Below are positions 21,526 through 33,816 of a stretch of 64,000 nt of DNA, one piece after another (position 1 is the first letter of the stretch; every line of letters starts with the position of its first letter). The stretch is from Bryum argenteum. Lineage: Eukaryota > Streptophyta > Bryopsida > Bryales > Bryaceae. The notes beneath the pieces are model-generated. The model made no database searches. It was not told the DNA's origin and worked only from the letters and a program-made list of their open reading frames with translations. The position numbers were made by a program, and so were the translations under genes. The DNA is taken from assembly GCA_037043015.1 (NCBI GenBank), contig CM073324.1, positions 15,211,013 through 15,275,012 of the forward strand, in the 5' to 3' direction.

Positions 21526-21569
21526 TTTTGTTTAATTTTGTTACTGTATGGTAACAAAATTAAACAAAA
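21526..21569. repeat. Perfect 19-bp palindrome with 6-nt loop
   Basis: Arms 21526-21544 (TTTTGTTTAATTTTGTTAC) and 21551-21569 are exactly complementary around the loop TGTATG. It starts four bases after the Harbinger-like MITE at 21222-21521 ends. Confidence 0.95.
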
Positions 21570-22756
21570 GAATTGGATCATAAAACGACAAAGCATCCAA
21601 ACTCCTGGGCGTCATCCAAAATGTTGATTTTCAACATTTGGCCCGCTCAAGGGTTCAACGAAGATGTGAAGAATATTATTCTTGTGGAGAGGGTTGACTT
21701 TTGGAATTTTTCTTTATTACAAAATTTGGACACTTTCACTGTTACTGTTCGAGTCCAGAATTTTTTTTTGATGGTTCTTAAATTTACAAGTGTTGATGAA
21801 ATGAAGGTGAACAACGTTTGAGTTAGAGATTTTTCCATTGCGCAAGGTTTATTAGTAGCAATTCTATGTTGAAGTGACACTATCAGATTTTGCTATCTTA
21901 TGGAGTCATAATACATAATAATTTTGCAAATTATGAGGCCTCAAACTTCACTCAAAATGTGGATCTCAATGAGTCAAATTTGTAAGATTCAAATCTTAGT
22001 AGCTAATTTTTGTTTCCACCTACGATGCTTCTTCAAGAATTGTGCTTTTAGGCTTAAAGAAGCCTAAGATATCTAGGGTTTAAGGATGAACTTTGCTTTT
22101 CAAAACTTCAAATTTATTGCAACTGAACTTTAGTACCATATCGAAAGCAAATGTCTATATAGTAAGTCGCTCAGGAACTGCTTGAAGTTCAGATTGCCAA
22201 GTTGATTGGAGAGTGGCCAAGTGAGTTAATTTCGGAAGATCTGCAAAGTATTTCAGAGATTTAACCCATTGGAATTATTAATTTTGGGTCAATAATGATT
22301 TAATGGCTTGACATGTGGAGTTGAGACAGTCAGATTTCCTCTTGTTGAGTCCATATGGCTCAATAGAATGAGGGGTTGCTTGAACAACACAACAATTGCG
22401 AAACACGCCCAACAAGGGTAAGAGGGTCATCCGTGATTCACTTTGTCAAACCCCATTTTTCTTAGTTAGAAAAAAGTGTTTCCTCTATCATTTATGTTTG
22501 CTTTAGTCACATTTTAGTTTACCATTGTGTTAAAGTCCAAGTCAAGTAGAGAGTTCCTTAAGGCAACTCTTTATTTTGCACTTGAACCTATTGAGAGGCC
22601 CCAAAGTCTCATAAAATTTCAACATCAACTTCAAAATGATATTACACTTCTTCAAAATCTTAACATGAAAAAATATCTATAATTTTGAATGTATATCAAG
22701 GAGGATAATCTACCGATTATCTACTTTTCAGATTTTGAAGTATGAAAACATGTACC
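21570..22756. other. Non-coding stretch
   Basis: AT-rich, with no gene recognised. Short overlapping ORFs at 21573-21880 on both strands have no recognisable domains. I saw no clear transposon termini. Confidence 0.3.
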
Positions 22757-23515
22757 GAGATATCAAATTTTGAAGTATTTATGGCCCCCAAATTACTAAA
22801 AATTACAAAAATGACCTAATTATAAATCTAGGAGAAAAGCAAGAAAAGCATGGTCACAGTATATAAGGAGTCGTGGCAACGCCGCAAACGCATACAAGTA
22901 TCTATTATTTAAGGAAGGTAGTTTGTTTGTTTTGTCACATTATAATCTCGGGCACTGCTGGTCTGATTAAGCCACATGAAGCGTTCGTGAGAAGCTGATA
23001 CTTTTGTAGATCTCTGGAAAACGAACGGACTGCAAAATGGGTCAACTGATCTCGAGATATTGAACTCTCAAGTAATTATGGCCCGAAATCACCAAAATTA
23101 CAAAAATGACCTAATTTTAGATCTAGCAGAAGAAGTGTAAAATACGCTAAAGAGGCATGACCAAAGTATTTAAGTGGGCGTAACAACTGCACGAGGGCAT
23201 ACTAGTCTATCATTTAAGGCGGGTAGTTTGTTTTTTCGGTGACATTATGACCTCAAGGACTGCTAGTCGGATCGGGGCGCATAAGGTGTCGTTGAAGGAC
23301 GTTTTTTTTTTTTGTAGATTTGTGGAAAACAATTGGATTGCAATAGGAGACAACAGGCCTGAGATATTGAGTTTGAGATATTGAGTTTTGAGGTATTTTT
23401 AGCCCCCAAATCACCAGAAATTACTAAAATAACCTATTTATAGATATAGCAGAAAAAACAAGAGGAGCTTGGTAAAAGTATTCAAGTAAGCTGCGTGACA
23501 ATGCCGCGGGGGCAT
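22757..23515. repeat. About 300-bp tandem repeat, 2.6 copies
   Basis: Units start at the GAGATAT block at 22757, 23054 and about 23361-23375. Each continues through GCCC..AAAT.AC.A.AAATTAC, CCTAATT.TAGATCTAG-like sequence, a TATTTAAG box and GGTAGTTTGTTTGTTT-like sequence. Copies are clearly diverged (point changes, small indels, a T-run in the second). The unit contains no coding sequence. A TATATAAG or TATTTAAG box in each unit is compatible with a repeated promoter-like segment, but that is weak. Confidence 0.75.
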
Positions 23516-24458
23516 AATAGTATTGATGAAGGGATGGCATTTATCCTTTATCAAATTCTTATGGAAACTCTACGTCTTGCCAATAGGTTCACCTGACCAA
23601 ATAATTCTCATATTTTTGTTATTTTTATTATGTGTTAAGTTTTTGTATATCTATTGTAAGCCTTTGTAATGATATTAAAAACCTCCAATACTTATAATTT
23701 GAATGGATGAATGATACGTAACTTCGTTCTTTGACATCTATTTCTAGAAGGTCTTGTTTTTGTCTCAATATCAAGATCTAATGCATGGTCAAATTATGAT
23801 TTATCTGGAAAAAATTGGAACTTTTCCATTTCCACAATATCATTGGAACTATTACACTCAAACTATCTCCCTTGATAAGCCGATTTGACACCTTGCGGTT
23901 GATTAATTAATATTTTTAAAATATTTTTAATTCAATTGTTTAATTTCCGTGCCAATTCCATTTTTTTAAACTAATACCCTTTTTTTCTAAAAATAATTTC
24001 TCAATTTTTCGGCAAACCCAATTTTAACTTACTTTCTCTCAGATTTGCCTATGACTTATGCTATTCATTTTTCCAAAAAGCTTGAAAAGATATGTGAAGC
24101 TTATCATACTAGTGCTCTACCTCATCTTATCGATTCCACTTCTGCCAAATCACTTTGTGAAAAATCTAGAACTCATTAATAGATGTGATCCTTTTTGGAG
24201 AAAGTTGAAAGTTGTTACCCTCTTGGGCTTTCGAGAGTTGGGCCACTTATTTTCAAAGAGTTTGATGACAGTGCAATGAATCAAATCTTAAGTACTACAA
24301 GATGACTACTTTATTGATCGATGGTTGTAGACGAGCCATCCTTATACTACAATTAAGGAGGCTCAATTACAAAAAGTTTAAGCACCATCTATTGATGAGG
24401 AACCTTTTGGCTACTATTTGTTATAGATAACGTCATCATCATGGGCATTATATCTCTC
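23516..24458. other. Non-coding AT-rich stretch
   Basis: No gene recognised. A 73-codon ORF at 24058-24279 has no recognisable motif. The interval separates the tandem repeat from the next TTAA-family element. Confidence 0.3.
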
Positions 24459-25290
24459 TTAACCCCTCTAGTCGCATTGTGGTGAATTTAACTTTGGTCA
24501 CGCCCTCAGTTACTAAATTTAGATCCTATGAAGTTTCTACTTTGGCGCATTGTAGAATTTTCCCCTACCTTTCCAAAAAGTCATTATGTGCTTAACTTCT
24601 TTATACTTAAGGAGAAATTAACGGTCAAAGTTTCAAAACACATTAATCAAAATCCGCCCTAAAGTGCCCAAATCACGGTATATGCTCATTTATTCTTAAA
24701 ATTTGCCCAAAATTAGTTAAATTGTAGAAACTCCAAACATTCACCAAAAATTGAGATTTTACTTTCTTTCAAGTTTTGTGTTTTGTACTTGTAGAAGAGG
24801 TACCAAGGCATGATCTCACCATTCGGATCTTTTATCCAATTATTCATTACATGTTGTTTTTATTGTTAAAGACTTGCCTCTATGTTTGAATTACAGCAAA
24901 CCTCCATGTGAGAAACCAAGCATTTTCTTTGGTCGTATGAGGGGGAAAATTGCATGAATATATTCCTAACTTACCTAGGAACAAGAATGTGAAGAGCCTC
25001 ATAATTATCAAATGTGCTACCCAAGTGGTTTTTTGGGCCCTCAAAGTACGACTTACTCTTTTTCCAACATGTGAAGAAAAATCTATTTTCTAACTTTGAA
25101 CTTAACGATCTCACAATGGTAAGGAATTTGAATCTAAGATTTGACGTACATATTAGCATACAAGTTAAGTACAATAGCTTACGGTTAAATATTTGAAAAT
25201 ACATCAAAAAATAAAATTTGCACTTTGCATTGAAGAAGGGTGTTTTTGAGGGTTTCTGGAGTTTTGAGGCCTTTTGACTTTAGGGGCTAA
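24459..25290. mobile_element. TTAA-family element (about 0.82 kb)
   Basis: The left end is TTAA-CCCCTCTAGTCGCA (24459). The right end is TTTTGACTTTAGGGG-CTAA, ending at 25290, with one mismatch in the TTAA. Inner segments 24570-24840 and 25020-25200 recur in inverted orientation at 26750-27040 and 26390-26560, inside the next family member, so the two elements form a large imperfect inverted repeat. No coding capacity. Confidence 0.55.
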
Positions 25291-25624
25291 ACCCTATGAA
25301 TTAATAAAGACTTTTCTAATCTTGAAATTTATAGGTATCTCAAGGACGAATTAGACTAGACGCAACGAGAAGCCAAGAGAAAAAGAATTGAAACTAATAG
25401 TTATTTAGAAGTCGAAGAAATCAGACTTTTGATTCATTAATTTGGGTCGAAAGGACATGAGAAGAAAGAATGATACGAACAACACTTTTATCCTCTATAG
25501 ATACAAAATTGCACAATTATAAAGGCTCTCAGAATCATGGATAGGCCTACCTAAAGAGGTGGGCCTAACTATAAATCATGGGGATCATTGACCAAAAATT
25601 GCATGATCGATAATTTATTATATT

Positions 25625-27174
25625 TTAACCCCTAAGAGATTAATTAACCATTTTAGGGTCAAATCCAAATTTTGAGGAGATGTGCCTTGCTCATAAACAT
25701 TTTTAATTTCTTCTTATTTTCCAAATACTTGGTGAGTTCAAAACCACATCCAATTAATGTAACCTCATTTGGAATTATAGATTGTTCACACGAGGCCTTC
25801 AAACACTAATGGGGCAAGAGTTGCTTACTATTTAAAAACTCACTGTTAGAGGGAAGTAATAATATTCTTCTTTGATTATTATTAATATTGTTTCTATTTT
25901 ATTATAAAGCCTCATATTTTAGCCAATCATATCTAATTTCAAGTACTAAAAATAGAAAAAGTTATTTCTTTTGATTTTCAAAGTTTTGGTCTCTTTGATT
26001 TACTACAAAATAAATAGCTAATATTTTTGAGGAAATCTATTGTATTGAAATGATCTAAGCATTAAGGTATTTATATTATCTTTGTAGAGAAACTTCATAA
26101 AGATTAGGCAACTTACATTTTATAGCAAATTTAATTTCTTGATAAATCCTTGAGTCTTTTGGAGCTGTAGTGGTACCTGGATAAGATCAACCTCGTTAAG
26201 ATCAACGTCTAGTTAAGAACGCTCTCCTTGTCCCTTTATTATGCAAAGAGGCATTGTTTCGTTATGATCAACACTTGGATAAGATCAATGTTATTGTCTT
26301 TCCGAAAACATTTATCTAATCCAAGCACCAGTGTAATCCCTAGAGGAGAGTGGCCTCAAAACTTCCAAAAACCCTCAACATTGCCTTCGTTTGATGCTAG
26401 ATGTAAATTTTCAATTCTTGATAAGTTTTGAAATATGCAATTTCAAGATTTTGTAGCTAACTTGTACATTTACATGTACACCAAATCTTAGATTCAAATT
26501 CCTCACCATTTGTGAGACATAACATCCAAAGTTGAAAAAATGTTTCTTCTCCTTGTTGCATTAGGAATTGAGGTGTTCAGGGAGCCAAAAAACCAATTTT
26601 AGAAGAAAATTTGACATGAGTCTCTTCAAATACTTGTTCCTACATGAGTTAGGTGCATGTCTACATAATTTTTACCCTTATAGGACCTATAAAACCTAGA
26701 GAAAAGCTTGAATTATTACAAGGTGTGCTGAAAATCATATACAAAGGCCGGTTTCTCGCAATAGAAAAGCATGTGAAGAATTCTTGCATCAAGAGGATCC
26801 TAAACGGTGAGATCATGCCTTGGTACAACTTCTACATGCTCAAAAAACAAAACTTGAAAGTAGGAAAATTCACCAAAATTCAAGATACTACTCAATCTTT
26901 GCAATTTAATTGATTTTGGGCATATCCTGAGAATATATGATCATATACCATAGTTTTGAGCAGGTTTCAGCATGCCACAGTAGTGTTATGAAACATTGAG
27001 AGTGAATATTTCCTTAAGTACAAGGAATTCTGAAGTATGAATGGTCTTGCTGAAAAGATATGGGAAAACTCTATGAGCCTCATACAGTTCAATTTCATAG
27101 TATTTATATTTAGTAACTGAGAGGCTAACCAAAGTCAAATCATCATGTTTTGGGCTTCTCTCATTAGGGGTTTA
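25625..27174. mobile_element. TTAA-family element (about 1.54 kb) with a nested pogo MITE
   Basis: The left end is TTAA-CCCCTAAGAGATTA (25625). The right end is CTCTCATTAGGGG-TTTA, ending at 27174. The ends match as CCCCTAA(T)GAGA inverted. It contains the second 166-bp pogo-type MITE and shares body sequence, inverted, with the element at 24459-25290. No gene is seen. Confidence 0.5.
26168..26333 (+). mobile_element. 166-bp pogo/Tigger-type MITE, copy 2
   Basis: Same length as and about 85 percent similar by eye to the copy at 18751-18916, in the opposite orientation. The left end reads TAGTGGTACCTGGATAAGAT (first base changed from C) and the right end CAAGCACCAGTG followed by TA. The left target dinucleotide reads TG instead of TA, consistent with age. 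Small ORFs here are by-products of the repeat. Confidence 0.75.
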
Positions 27175-27865
27175 GATCATTTTAGAAAAAAGCTTCACAT
27201 GGGAGTTTTTAGCCTTTTCTCACTTTACACCACACCTAAAGGACATAGCTTTTCTAACATTGAGACTGTATCCAAGTGGAGTTTGGCCGAAGGCTTCTCA
27301 TTTCTATTATAAAGCGGGCCTCTGACCTTGACCTCAAATAACATCCAGCACATACAGCTATGAATACACCATACACATCAGGACTGCACTCCGCTACACA
27401 AAATGTCCTACTTGAGATGCAATATTGTAGCATCTCTACCACCAGTGCTGTATCCAACTTGCCCAAGAAATATGTGCAATTGAACGATGGCATAAATGAT
27501 GCAAGTTTTATCCTGCTGCGCCCTCTTCTTCAAATTGTCTCTCTTCCAGAGTGAAATATGTCACTGACTGCTCACTGATCAACGTAAGCCTGCGAAAATC
27601 CTAAAACACGATTTGGTGAGGAAATCCTGCACTAGAATTTGTGCATGTTAAATAGAAATGGCACACCATGCCACTGACAATGCTCGCTGCAAGAACTCAC
27701 GGAACCCAGATATGATATTCACGCACTTGGCTGTGAACAGAAATCTTGTGATGTACGCGAACAACACGGCTAAACAATCAGGAAGTAAGTTACAAGGTGA
27801 TTGCAAGAACTCTACTGTACCTTGAAAGTCTTCAGCAGTACTCAGGAATGCGAAGAGGATCAGCT

Positions 27866-29458
27866 TTAATTCCTCTGCAGTGCCCGGATTTCCCTACATA
27901 TTTCTGTGAAGGTTGGTCGAGATTCAGGTGCCGAAGCCCACCAAGTGCGTATTGAGTCGAGCAATTCCATGCCATCAGGTCCCAAAGCACGACAAGTGAG
28001 ATCATCCAAGTGCTTATCTGGTCTCCATCGATCTCGATCTGTATCTGCTCTTAAAACTCCTCTTTTCGAAAACCCCTCTTCAAACTCATTGCACGGGGTT
28101 CCTGTAAGAACCTGATAGGCGACCACTGCATAGCTATATACATCCAATTTCTTGGGACTTAGAAATTCTCTGGGTTCTCGTCCTTCATCTCGGCGCTCAA
28201 AGACTTCAGGTGCAGTGTAATACAAGGTACCAATCTTTGCGTTGAATTCCTTAACTGCATCTGAGTCTGGATCCACGCATTGGGCGTTACCAAAGTCCGC
28301 CACTTTCACAAGATAAGTCTTCACATTGGAGTGTGGCATTGTCAAATAACCCAAAAGAATATTTCCAGGTTTTAGATCTCCATGAACAAAGTTCCGCAAG
28401 TGCAGATGCTCCATCGCCTCAGCGATTTGCAGTAGAATATGAAGTACGTCTCGAGATGACATTAGTTCTCCATCTCTTGTCTGCAAATGACTCTCAAGAT
28501 CCTCCTCTAGTAACTCCATGAACAGACTGAGGGGCTCCTCTGACTCCTCAGACTCCCAATTTGCAAAACCAAAACAATGCACTATGTTCGGATGGGATAC
28601 CTCAAATGATACACCGACTTCAACTTCGAAATCTTTTCGGAAATAGAATACTTTCTGGGCAAATAAGCCATTGCGCCATAGCACCTTTTGCGCCTTTCCT
28701 TGGGCTCCAGGATTCCCAAGGCTGGAATGGAACTTCACATCTTCTTCCTCCAAGTACCAGAACCGTACAATTTCGCAAATCACCTGAGGTCGTCCTCTTA
28801 GCTGTTGCAGAAGGGCACAATTTGTGCACGTCTGGTATAGGGGTGCTCCATGTTGATCGACAGCACTAGCTTGGGAGAATCCTCCAGAGCATCCATTTCC
28901 AGGGCAGGCGGCCAGGCTTTCGGCTTCGAATCTCTCCAAGTAAACTTGCCGCGGTACCACATTACTACAGATTTCAACGACAGGACTCTGGTCTTGCCGC
29001 TCAACAACTGTTCGAAGCCATTGCTCCATAGAGATCCATGTGTAGAAGCTCTGTGATATACTAGCCAATTTGCGAATATGACTGACGATCATCGGAGATG
29101 GCGATATATCATAATCTTCTGACAACCTAAGAAACTGCAAGTTGTTATTTCCAAGCTGGATGGCATTAAGGAGAGTGCAGAGCTCCTGGCCACTATCTCC
29201 TGCTGCAATCTCATCAAGGTGCATGGTGTCAATAAGAGAACAGAGTTCATTGATAGAACTCTTATCTAGTGGTTTGATACCCCTAGGGTCCGATGACGTC
29301 CCAAACGTTCCTGTGAACTGAGCAAGCTCCAGCTTCAACCCTACCATCTCCAACACTAGTATGCGCTGGACCTTTGTAAAATCTCTCCGGTACAAGTCCT
29401 CGATAATCTCAGAACGAACCCTAGTCAATCTCACACCACCAGGGTTGGAACAAGCCAA
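27866..29458 (-). CDS. Non-RD TKL-type protein kinase K1 with conserved N-terminal and Cys4 regions
   Basis: The 530-residue open frame has three parts. The N-terminal 150 residues are helical-looking and end SISQSFYTWISMEQWL. A Cys4 motif follows at Cys185, 190, 211 and 214 (CPGNGC...CTNC), conserved in the paralogue. The kinase domain covers about residues 245-528: Lys269 in FAQKVF, HGD 359-361 with Asn366, DFG 388-390, APE 416-418, Asp439 and Arg514. All catalytic residues are present, so activity is likely. No signal peptide or membrane span is visible. The frame has no ATG before residue 38 (it opens at TTG), and an acceptor-like CTACAG/TGCAG precedes it near 29465, so an upstream exon probably supplies the start. 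Compared with K2 it stops early (LQRN*): K2's last exon has a matching but unused relic here at about 27480-27545, and the donor CAAG|GTACAG is still visible near 27822. Substrates are unknown; a defence signalling role is inferred. Confidence 0.8.
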   Translation of the reverse strand: MACSNPGGVRLTRVRSEIIEDLYRRDFTKVQRILVLEMVGLKLELAQFTGTFGTSSDPRGIKPLDKSSINELCSLIDTMHLDEIAAGDSGQELCTLLNAIQLGNNNLQFLRLSEDYDISPSPMIVSHIRKLASISQSFYTWISMEQWLRTVVERQDQSPVVEICSNVVPRQVYLERFEAESLAACPGNGCSGGFSQASAVDQHGAPLYQTCTNCALLQQLRGRPQVICEIVRFWYLEEEDVKFHSSLGNPGAQGKAQKVLWRNGLFAQKVFYFRKDFEVEVGVSFEVSHPNIVHCFGFANWESEESEEPLSLFMELLEEDLESHLQTRDGELMSSRDVLHILLQIAEAMEHLHLRNFVHGDLKPGNILLGYLTMPHSNVKTYLVKVADFGNAQCVDPDSDAVKEFNAKIGTLYYTAPEVFERRDEGREPREFLSPKKLDVYSYAVVAYQVLTGTPCNEFEEGFSKRGVLRADTDRDRWRPDKHLDDLTCRALGPDGMELLDSIRTWWASAPESRPTFTEICREIRALQRN

Positions 29459-29922
29459 ACTGCACTGTAGCTAGGTTTTCCAGACAAGGCAGACTACGAT
29501 CCTGTAGCCACAAAGTTCGAACGATGACCACTACATGCAGAAGTATCACACTCTGCTTATCACTAACTTTGTTTCGTATCCATCGAGGGACATAGCCGGC
29601 ATAACCTAGCAAGATCCTACCCAACAGTTTCAAACACATCATACCAGAGATATGCTCTTCAAACGGCATAACATGGTACCCTAATGCTTGTTAGAGCATC
29701 TAAGACTCTAGCTACTAAATGCAAAATCCTGAATCTCACGCATAGCCAACAATTGGCTTGAATATGTTAAGGAGAATACGGTACCATCCTTACGGCAACA
29801 AAGAACGAATCTCGCCCACAAGCAGTGCCTAACATTTCGAAATAGGAGTCCCTGCCTCCTCGTCTACACTGATGGGGTCAATCTCTTCGGCGCCCAGGTG
29901 CGATGCTCTAACAGTACTGTAT

Positions 29923-30097
29923 ATCGATTGCAGTGATCCATTGTGTGGGCAATGGCAATCTTCCATTAGCCTTTCCTGCAGATTCCAAGGCTCCAAGCAG
30001 ATGTGCCCTAGCATTGCGGAAGATCCGCTGCAGAGCCTCCAGCTTGTCACTTGTAACCTGGCTTCGGTCGAGCACTGTACACCGACTACAGTGATCC
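29923..30097 (-). promoter_or_regulatory. Duplicated upstream motif of K1 (ACCGACTACAGTGATCC)
   Basis: Diverged copy ATCGATTGCAGTGATCC at 29923-29939 and full copy at 30081-30097, about 158 bp apart. The same pair, similarly spaced, lies upstream of K2 and in the relic at 2.7-3.3 kb. Function is unknown; conservation amid diverged flanks suggests a promoter element or transcription start region. Confidence 0.45.
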
Positions 30098-30139
30098 TTT
30101 ATCGACTTACGTCGAAGAGGGCAGGTATACCCTACTCTT

Positions 30140-33100
30140 CTTCTTGTCTTGAGGTGTGGAGCAATTTTTAAAAAATATTGTGCATAGCATTTATAGTAGA
30201 TTGATAAGTCATTTCTTGAAATCAGTAGGATTCGTATTTGAGCTTAGCATTTAGTGCATGAGAGATATCACTCGATTTGACGTGCACCACCCTTCACTTT
30301 CTATTGTGGTATTGTAAAGGTGTGGGGAGGGCTTTTACAAGCTTTCATAGACATTATTCAAATATCAAGACTTTTTAAAAGTTGCTCCAAATTGTAGCAT
30401 GAAGTGAAAGTGATACAAATCATGCATCAAGAATGAGCTATAGTATTTAAAGAACAAATTTGTGAACTTATTTTGAATTTGCAAGCTAGAATGAACATTC
30501 AAATTTAAGCAAAGAATGGTAACACCTTCTATGCATAGTGTATAACGTGTTCGTAATTATTTATATTCCTTTAGTTAATGAATTGTACTGAAGATGTGGT
30601 AGTCTTCATTGTGCTTGCGACGCACTGTACGGATTTGAAGTAAGATCATATTTGAGTGAATAGGCAATGTTCAAAGTTGATGGGAAAATTGTCCCTCAGT
30701 TGTGAATTCGTAAATCATCTAGAGGGTACTGTACAGACCGTCTAGCAAGACCGTCTAGCAAGCTGACACTGCCTGTACTTGTGAATATATAATTCAATCG
30801 GTGATAAATAAGAGGTGCTACGTGCGGGAAGAGGTGTCGAGATCCGCGAGGTCGTTTCAACGAATACATATTCGCTCAAATGGCTTCAAAATTTGATGAA
30901 GGTTAGGAGAGTATGAGGCGTCACTACACTAGAGTTGTTGATTAGTGTTACAAAGATTAATTTGCGAACCATAACACAAAATGTCGCACGTCATGATAGT
31001 GTTACAACACTAATCTTTAATCCATAACATATTAAGAGCTTGCAAACTTTTTTGCAAGTGGAAGAATTTATCAGAATTGGTTCAATTTGTCGCTTGAAGA
31101 AAAGACAAGAGAAATTGAATGCAATGGCAACCCAAAGTGAACACTAATCTCCACGTAATAGTAATGTACAACTCTTGTATAGAGGATAACTCATCTACGT
31201 ATACTATTTGAGTATACTCAAGACAAATTCTCCTTTACTCAAAGAGCTTAATAAAGGGCAAGTGGCCCAGTAAAGACGGGGCACACTGCGGCAAGCTGTC
31301 GAGTTACGGTTTCCAATGGTGTGCCTCTCCCCTCTTCGAGTTAGGGTTTTTGCAAGAATGTGCTCCCTTCGTTGTTGCTATGCATTTATCCGTCGACCTA
31401 TTAAAACGTAATTCGTTATAATGGGAATATTCAGATTATCAAATTGAGCTTGAGTTGAGCCAAATGTACTGTGTGGGTACATTTAGCTCGACTTCACCTA
31501 AACCCACATTTCTCAAAATCACTGCATAATACCATTATAACGAATTACATGTTTATTCTCTCCTAGCCATTCTAAAGAAGCTCACGTAGTCGCTTCCGTG
31601 TCCAGCATAATCACCTGGGTCTTGGCGTCCATCGAGCGGCCGGAGGTCTCCAAGAAGCTAGTGTGGCTCGGATCCTTGCCGGATACTTGAACAATCCGAG
31701 CTACTACGACAGATTCTAGGAGTAGTGGATTTGAGTAGTATGTAGAGGTAAGTGGAATTCTAAGAGTTGAGTGGCATAATTTGGTCCAATGTATATGGGC
31801 GTGGATCTAAAGAGTTGGACACTGCAAGAGTTTAGTGCAACAATCTACTCTATGTGCCCAAACTGTGCCTTTAATGTTTTCAAAACAATATAGGAGGGTG
31901 ATTTGCGTTCCACGCTTCCGTTCGTGACAGTTCTTGTCTACATTCTGCAAATAAGGAAAGACATGGTGGTTCCTTTTGAAAAGCTGCAACATTGGCAACG
32001 CCAATGCAATGTTGGTCGCAATGCTGCAGCATCAAAAATTCATCCCAAATTTCATCTCAAAATTTCTTTCTACTCAAATTGCAACAATGCATACTACTTA
32101 TTGCGTTTGGTGACACTCTAAAAGCATACTCAACTATGAGTATACTACCCTTTATTGGGCCTTTGACTCGATTTATTCCCGAGCGTACTTAAGCCTTTAT
32201 TGGAGACTCATTTCCACTATATAAGAGTTGTTAATTAGTGTAAGTTATTAATGCTAATTGCAAACGGTAAGACTAAATGTCACGCTTGACCATTGTATTA
32301 CAACACTTATCGTCAAACCATAACACTCAATGTGAAAGTATGGAAATTTTAAGGAAGAGGAAGAAATTACTATGTTACAATTAGTGTAATGTTTGGCCAA
32401 ATGCTCATAAATGCCCCATAAATCTAGAAAGCCAAAACCAATTTTGAGAATAAGAAAAACCAAAATAATGAAGGAAAGACAACATGAATTTTTTCTAAAA
32501 GAAGAGTGCAAGCATGAAAAATACATGGACATAAACATAGAAGCAATGAACATTTGAATTCCATAAGACATATAAGAATCACTCATTGAAACATAAAGAA
32601 TAAGTCATACATGTATCAAAAAGTTTCATAAAACCAAAAATACCATACAAAACAATAGAAACTCCCAACAAACATTACAAATTTATTACATACAAGGGAA
32701 CACCTAAGAATAATAAGAACAGAAGATTCAAATAGAATAACATGGAAAAGCCATGAGGTATTGAAATAAAAGCCATGGCAATAAAGATAACCAATAAAAC
32801 ATGCAAGATGCATTGCTGAAATGAGAAATACAAGAAACTAATATACAAAGTCTATTTCACATAATGCATATCATAACATGTCAATGACCCTCAACATAAA
32901 GGAGTCTTGTAGTTCCTCTAAAATAAATTTCATGTTTACGAGCAATCTCTTGCAAGTGTGCAAATAATTGTTCAACTTTCCACATTCCATCTACATCACA
33001 TGTTAATCTACATCTAATCATAGATTTTCTTTCATAGGAGATATTATTACAAAAATCAACTCTCACTCCTCCGTGTAGCAACAATGCTCGTACGGCCCAC

Positions 33101-33640
33101 AACCTATTGCGAAGAAAGTGTATGGGATGCTCTATGAATTCACCGTGAGCATCGTTACAAGCACTGACCAGGACAGGGAAATGTAGTCACATAGAATCAT
33201 AACATATGGATGAACTCTATCACTGTTAATGAGTGTCTGAACATACTATTCTACCATCAGTCACTCACTTTCAGTTCTCACCAATAACAATGCACACAAA
33301 CCTTGAGTACTACAGTATCGACTACTTCATTCACCCACAGTCATGATCAAGACATCTTGATACTATATAATTCATATGTTGCGTATTTTTACTATCAAAA
33401 TATTTTACATGTTTTTTATTATTTATATAAAATTATTGATGTGTATGGTGTATATACAGCAATATGTACTGTACAATTGGGAGGCTCTGATACAAAAAAG
33501 TCCAAGGACTATCAACTAATCAGGAACATTTTCACTACTAAATGTTACAGCAACCCTCATCATCATGGGTATCACATATCTCTCCAACTATGAGTTTAAA
33601 AAAAATAAATCTGATGAAGAGTGTACGTACTGGAGCTTAT
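30140..33640. other. Spacer between kinase copies, mostly relic repeats
   Basis: No gene recognised. Two related blocks, 30935-31030 and 32218-32350, share GAGTTGTTRATTAGTGT and CCATAACAC-type sequence and look like fragments of one MITE family. A separate inverted-repeat element lies at 31408-31548. Short ORFs (31807-32192, 32254-33102) match nothing I know. The paralogous unit resumes at about 33640. Confidence 0.4.
31408..31548. repeat. 141-bp inverted-repeat element
   Basis: The ends GTAATTCGTTATAATGG (31408-31424) and its exact complement (31532-31548) give a perfect 17-bp inverted repeat. A second, inner pairing is GAGCCAAATGTAC with GTACATTTAGCTC at about 31453-31490. It looks like a small fold-back MITE. 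I could not fix a target duplication. Confidence 0.75.
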
Positions 33641-33816
33641 GAACTCAGACCTTGACTTCAAATAACATCCGGCACATACAGCTATATATACACCGTACAC
33701 ATCAGGATTGCACTCTGCTACACTAAATATTCTACTTGAGATGCAATAGTGCATGCTACGAGCTCCTAACACTAGTACTTGTGTCCAACTTGCAAGAGAT
33801 AGATGTGCAATCTGAA

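Larger units (their letters stand above)
27325..30135 (-). repeat. Segmental duplication unit 1 (kinase K1 and flanks)
   Basis: Homology with 33640-36535 extends beyond the coding region. Downstream, the ACATCCAGCACATACAGCTA region (27345) matches 33668. Upstream, 29668-30097 aligns with 36078-36499, including the CAGGTGCGATGCTCTAA block and two copies of the ACTACAGTGATCC motif. The duplicated unit therefore includes promoter, gene and 3' flank. Confidence 0.85.
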
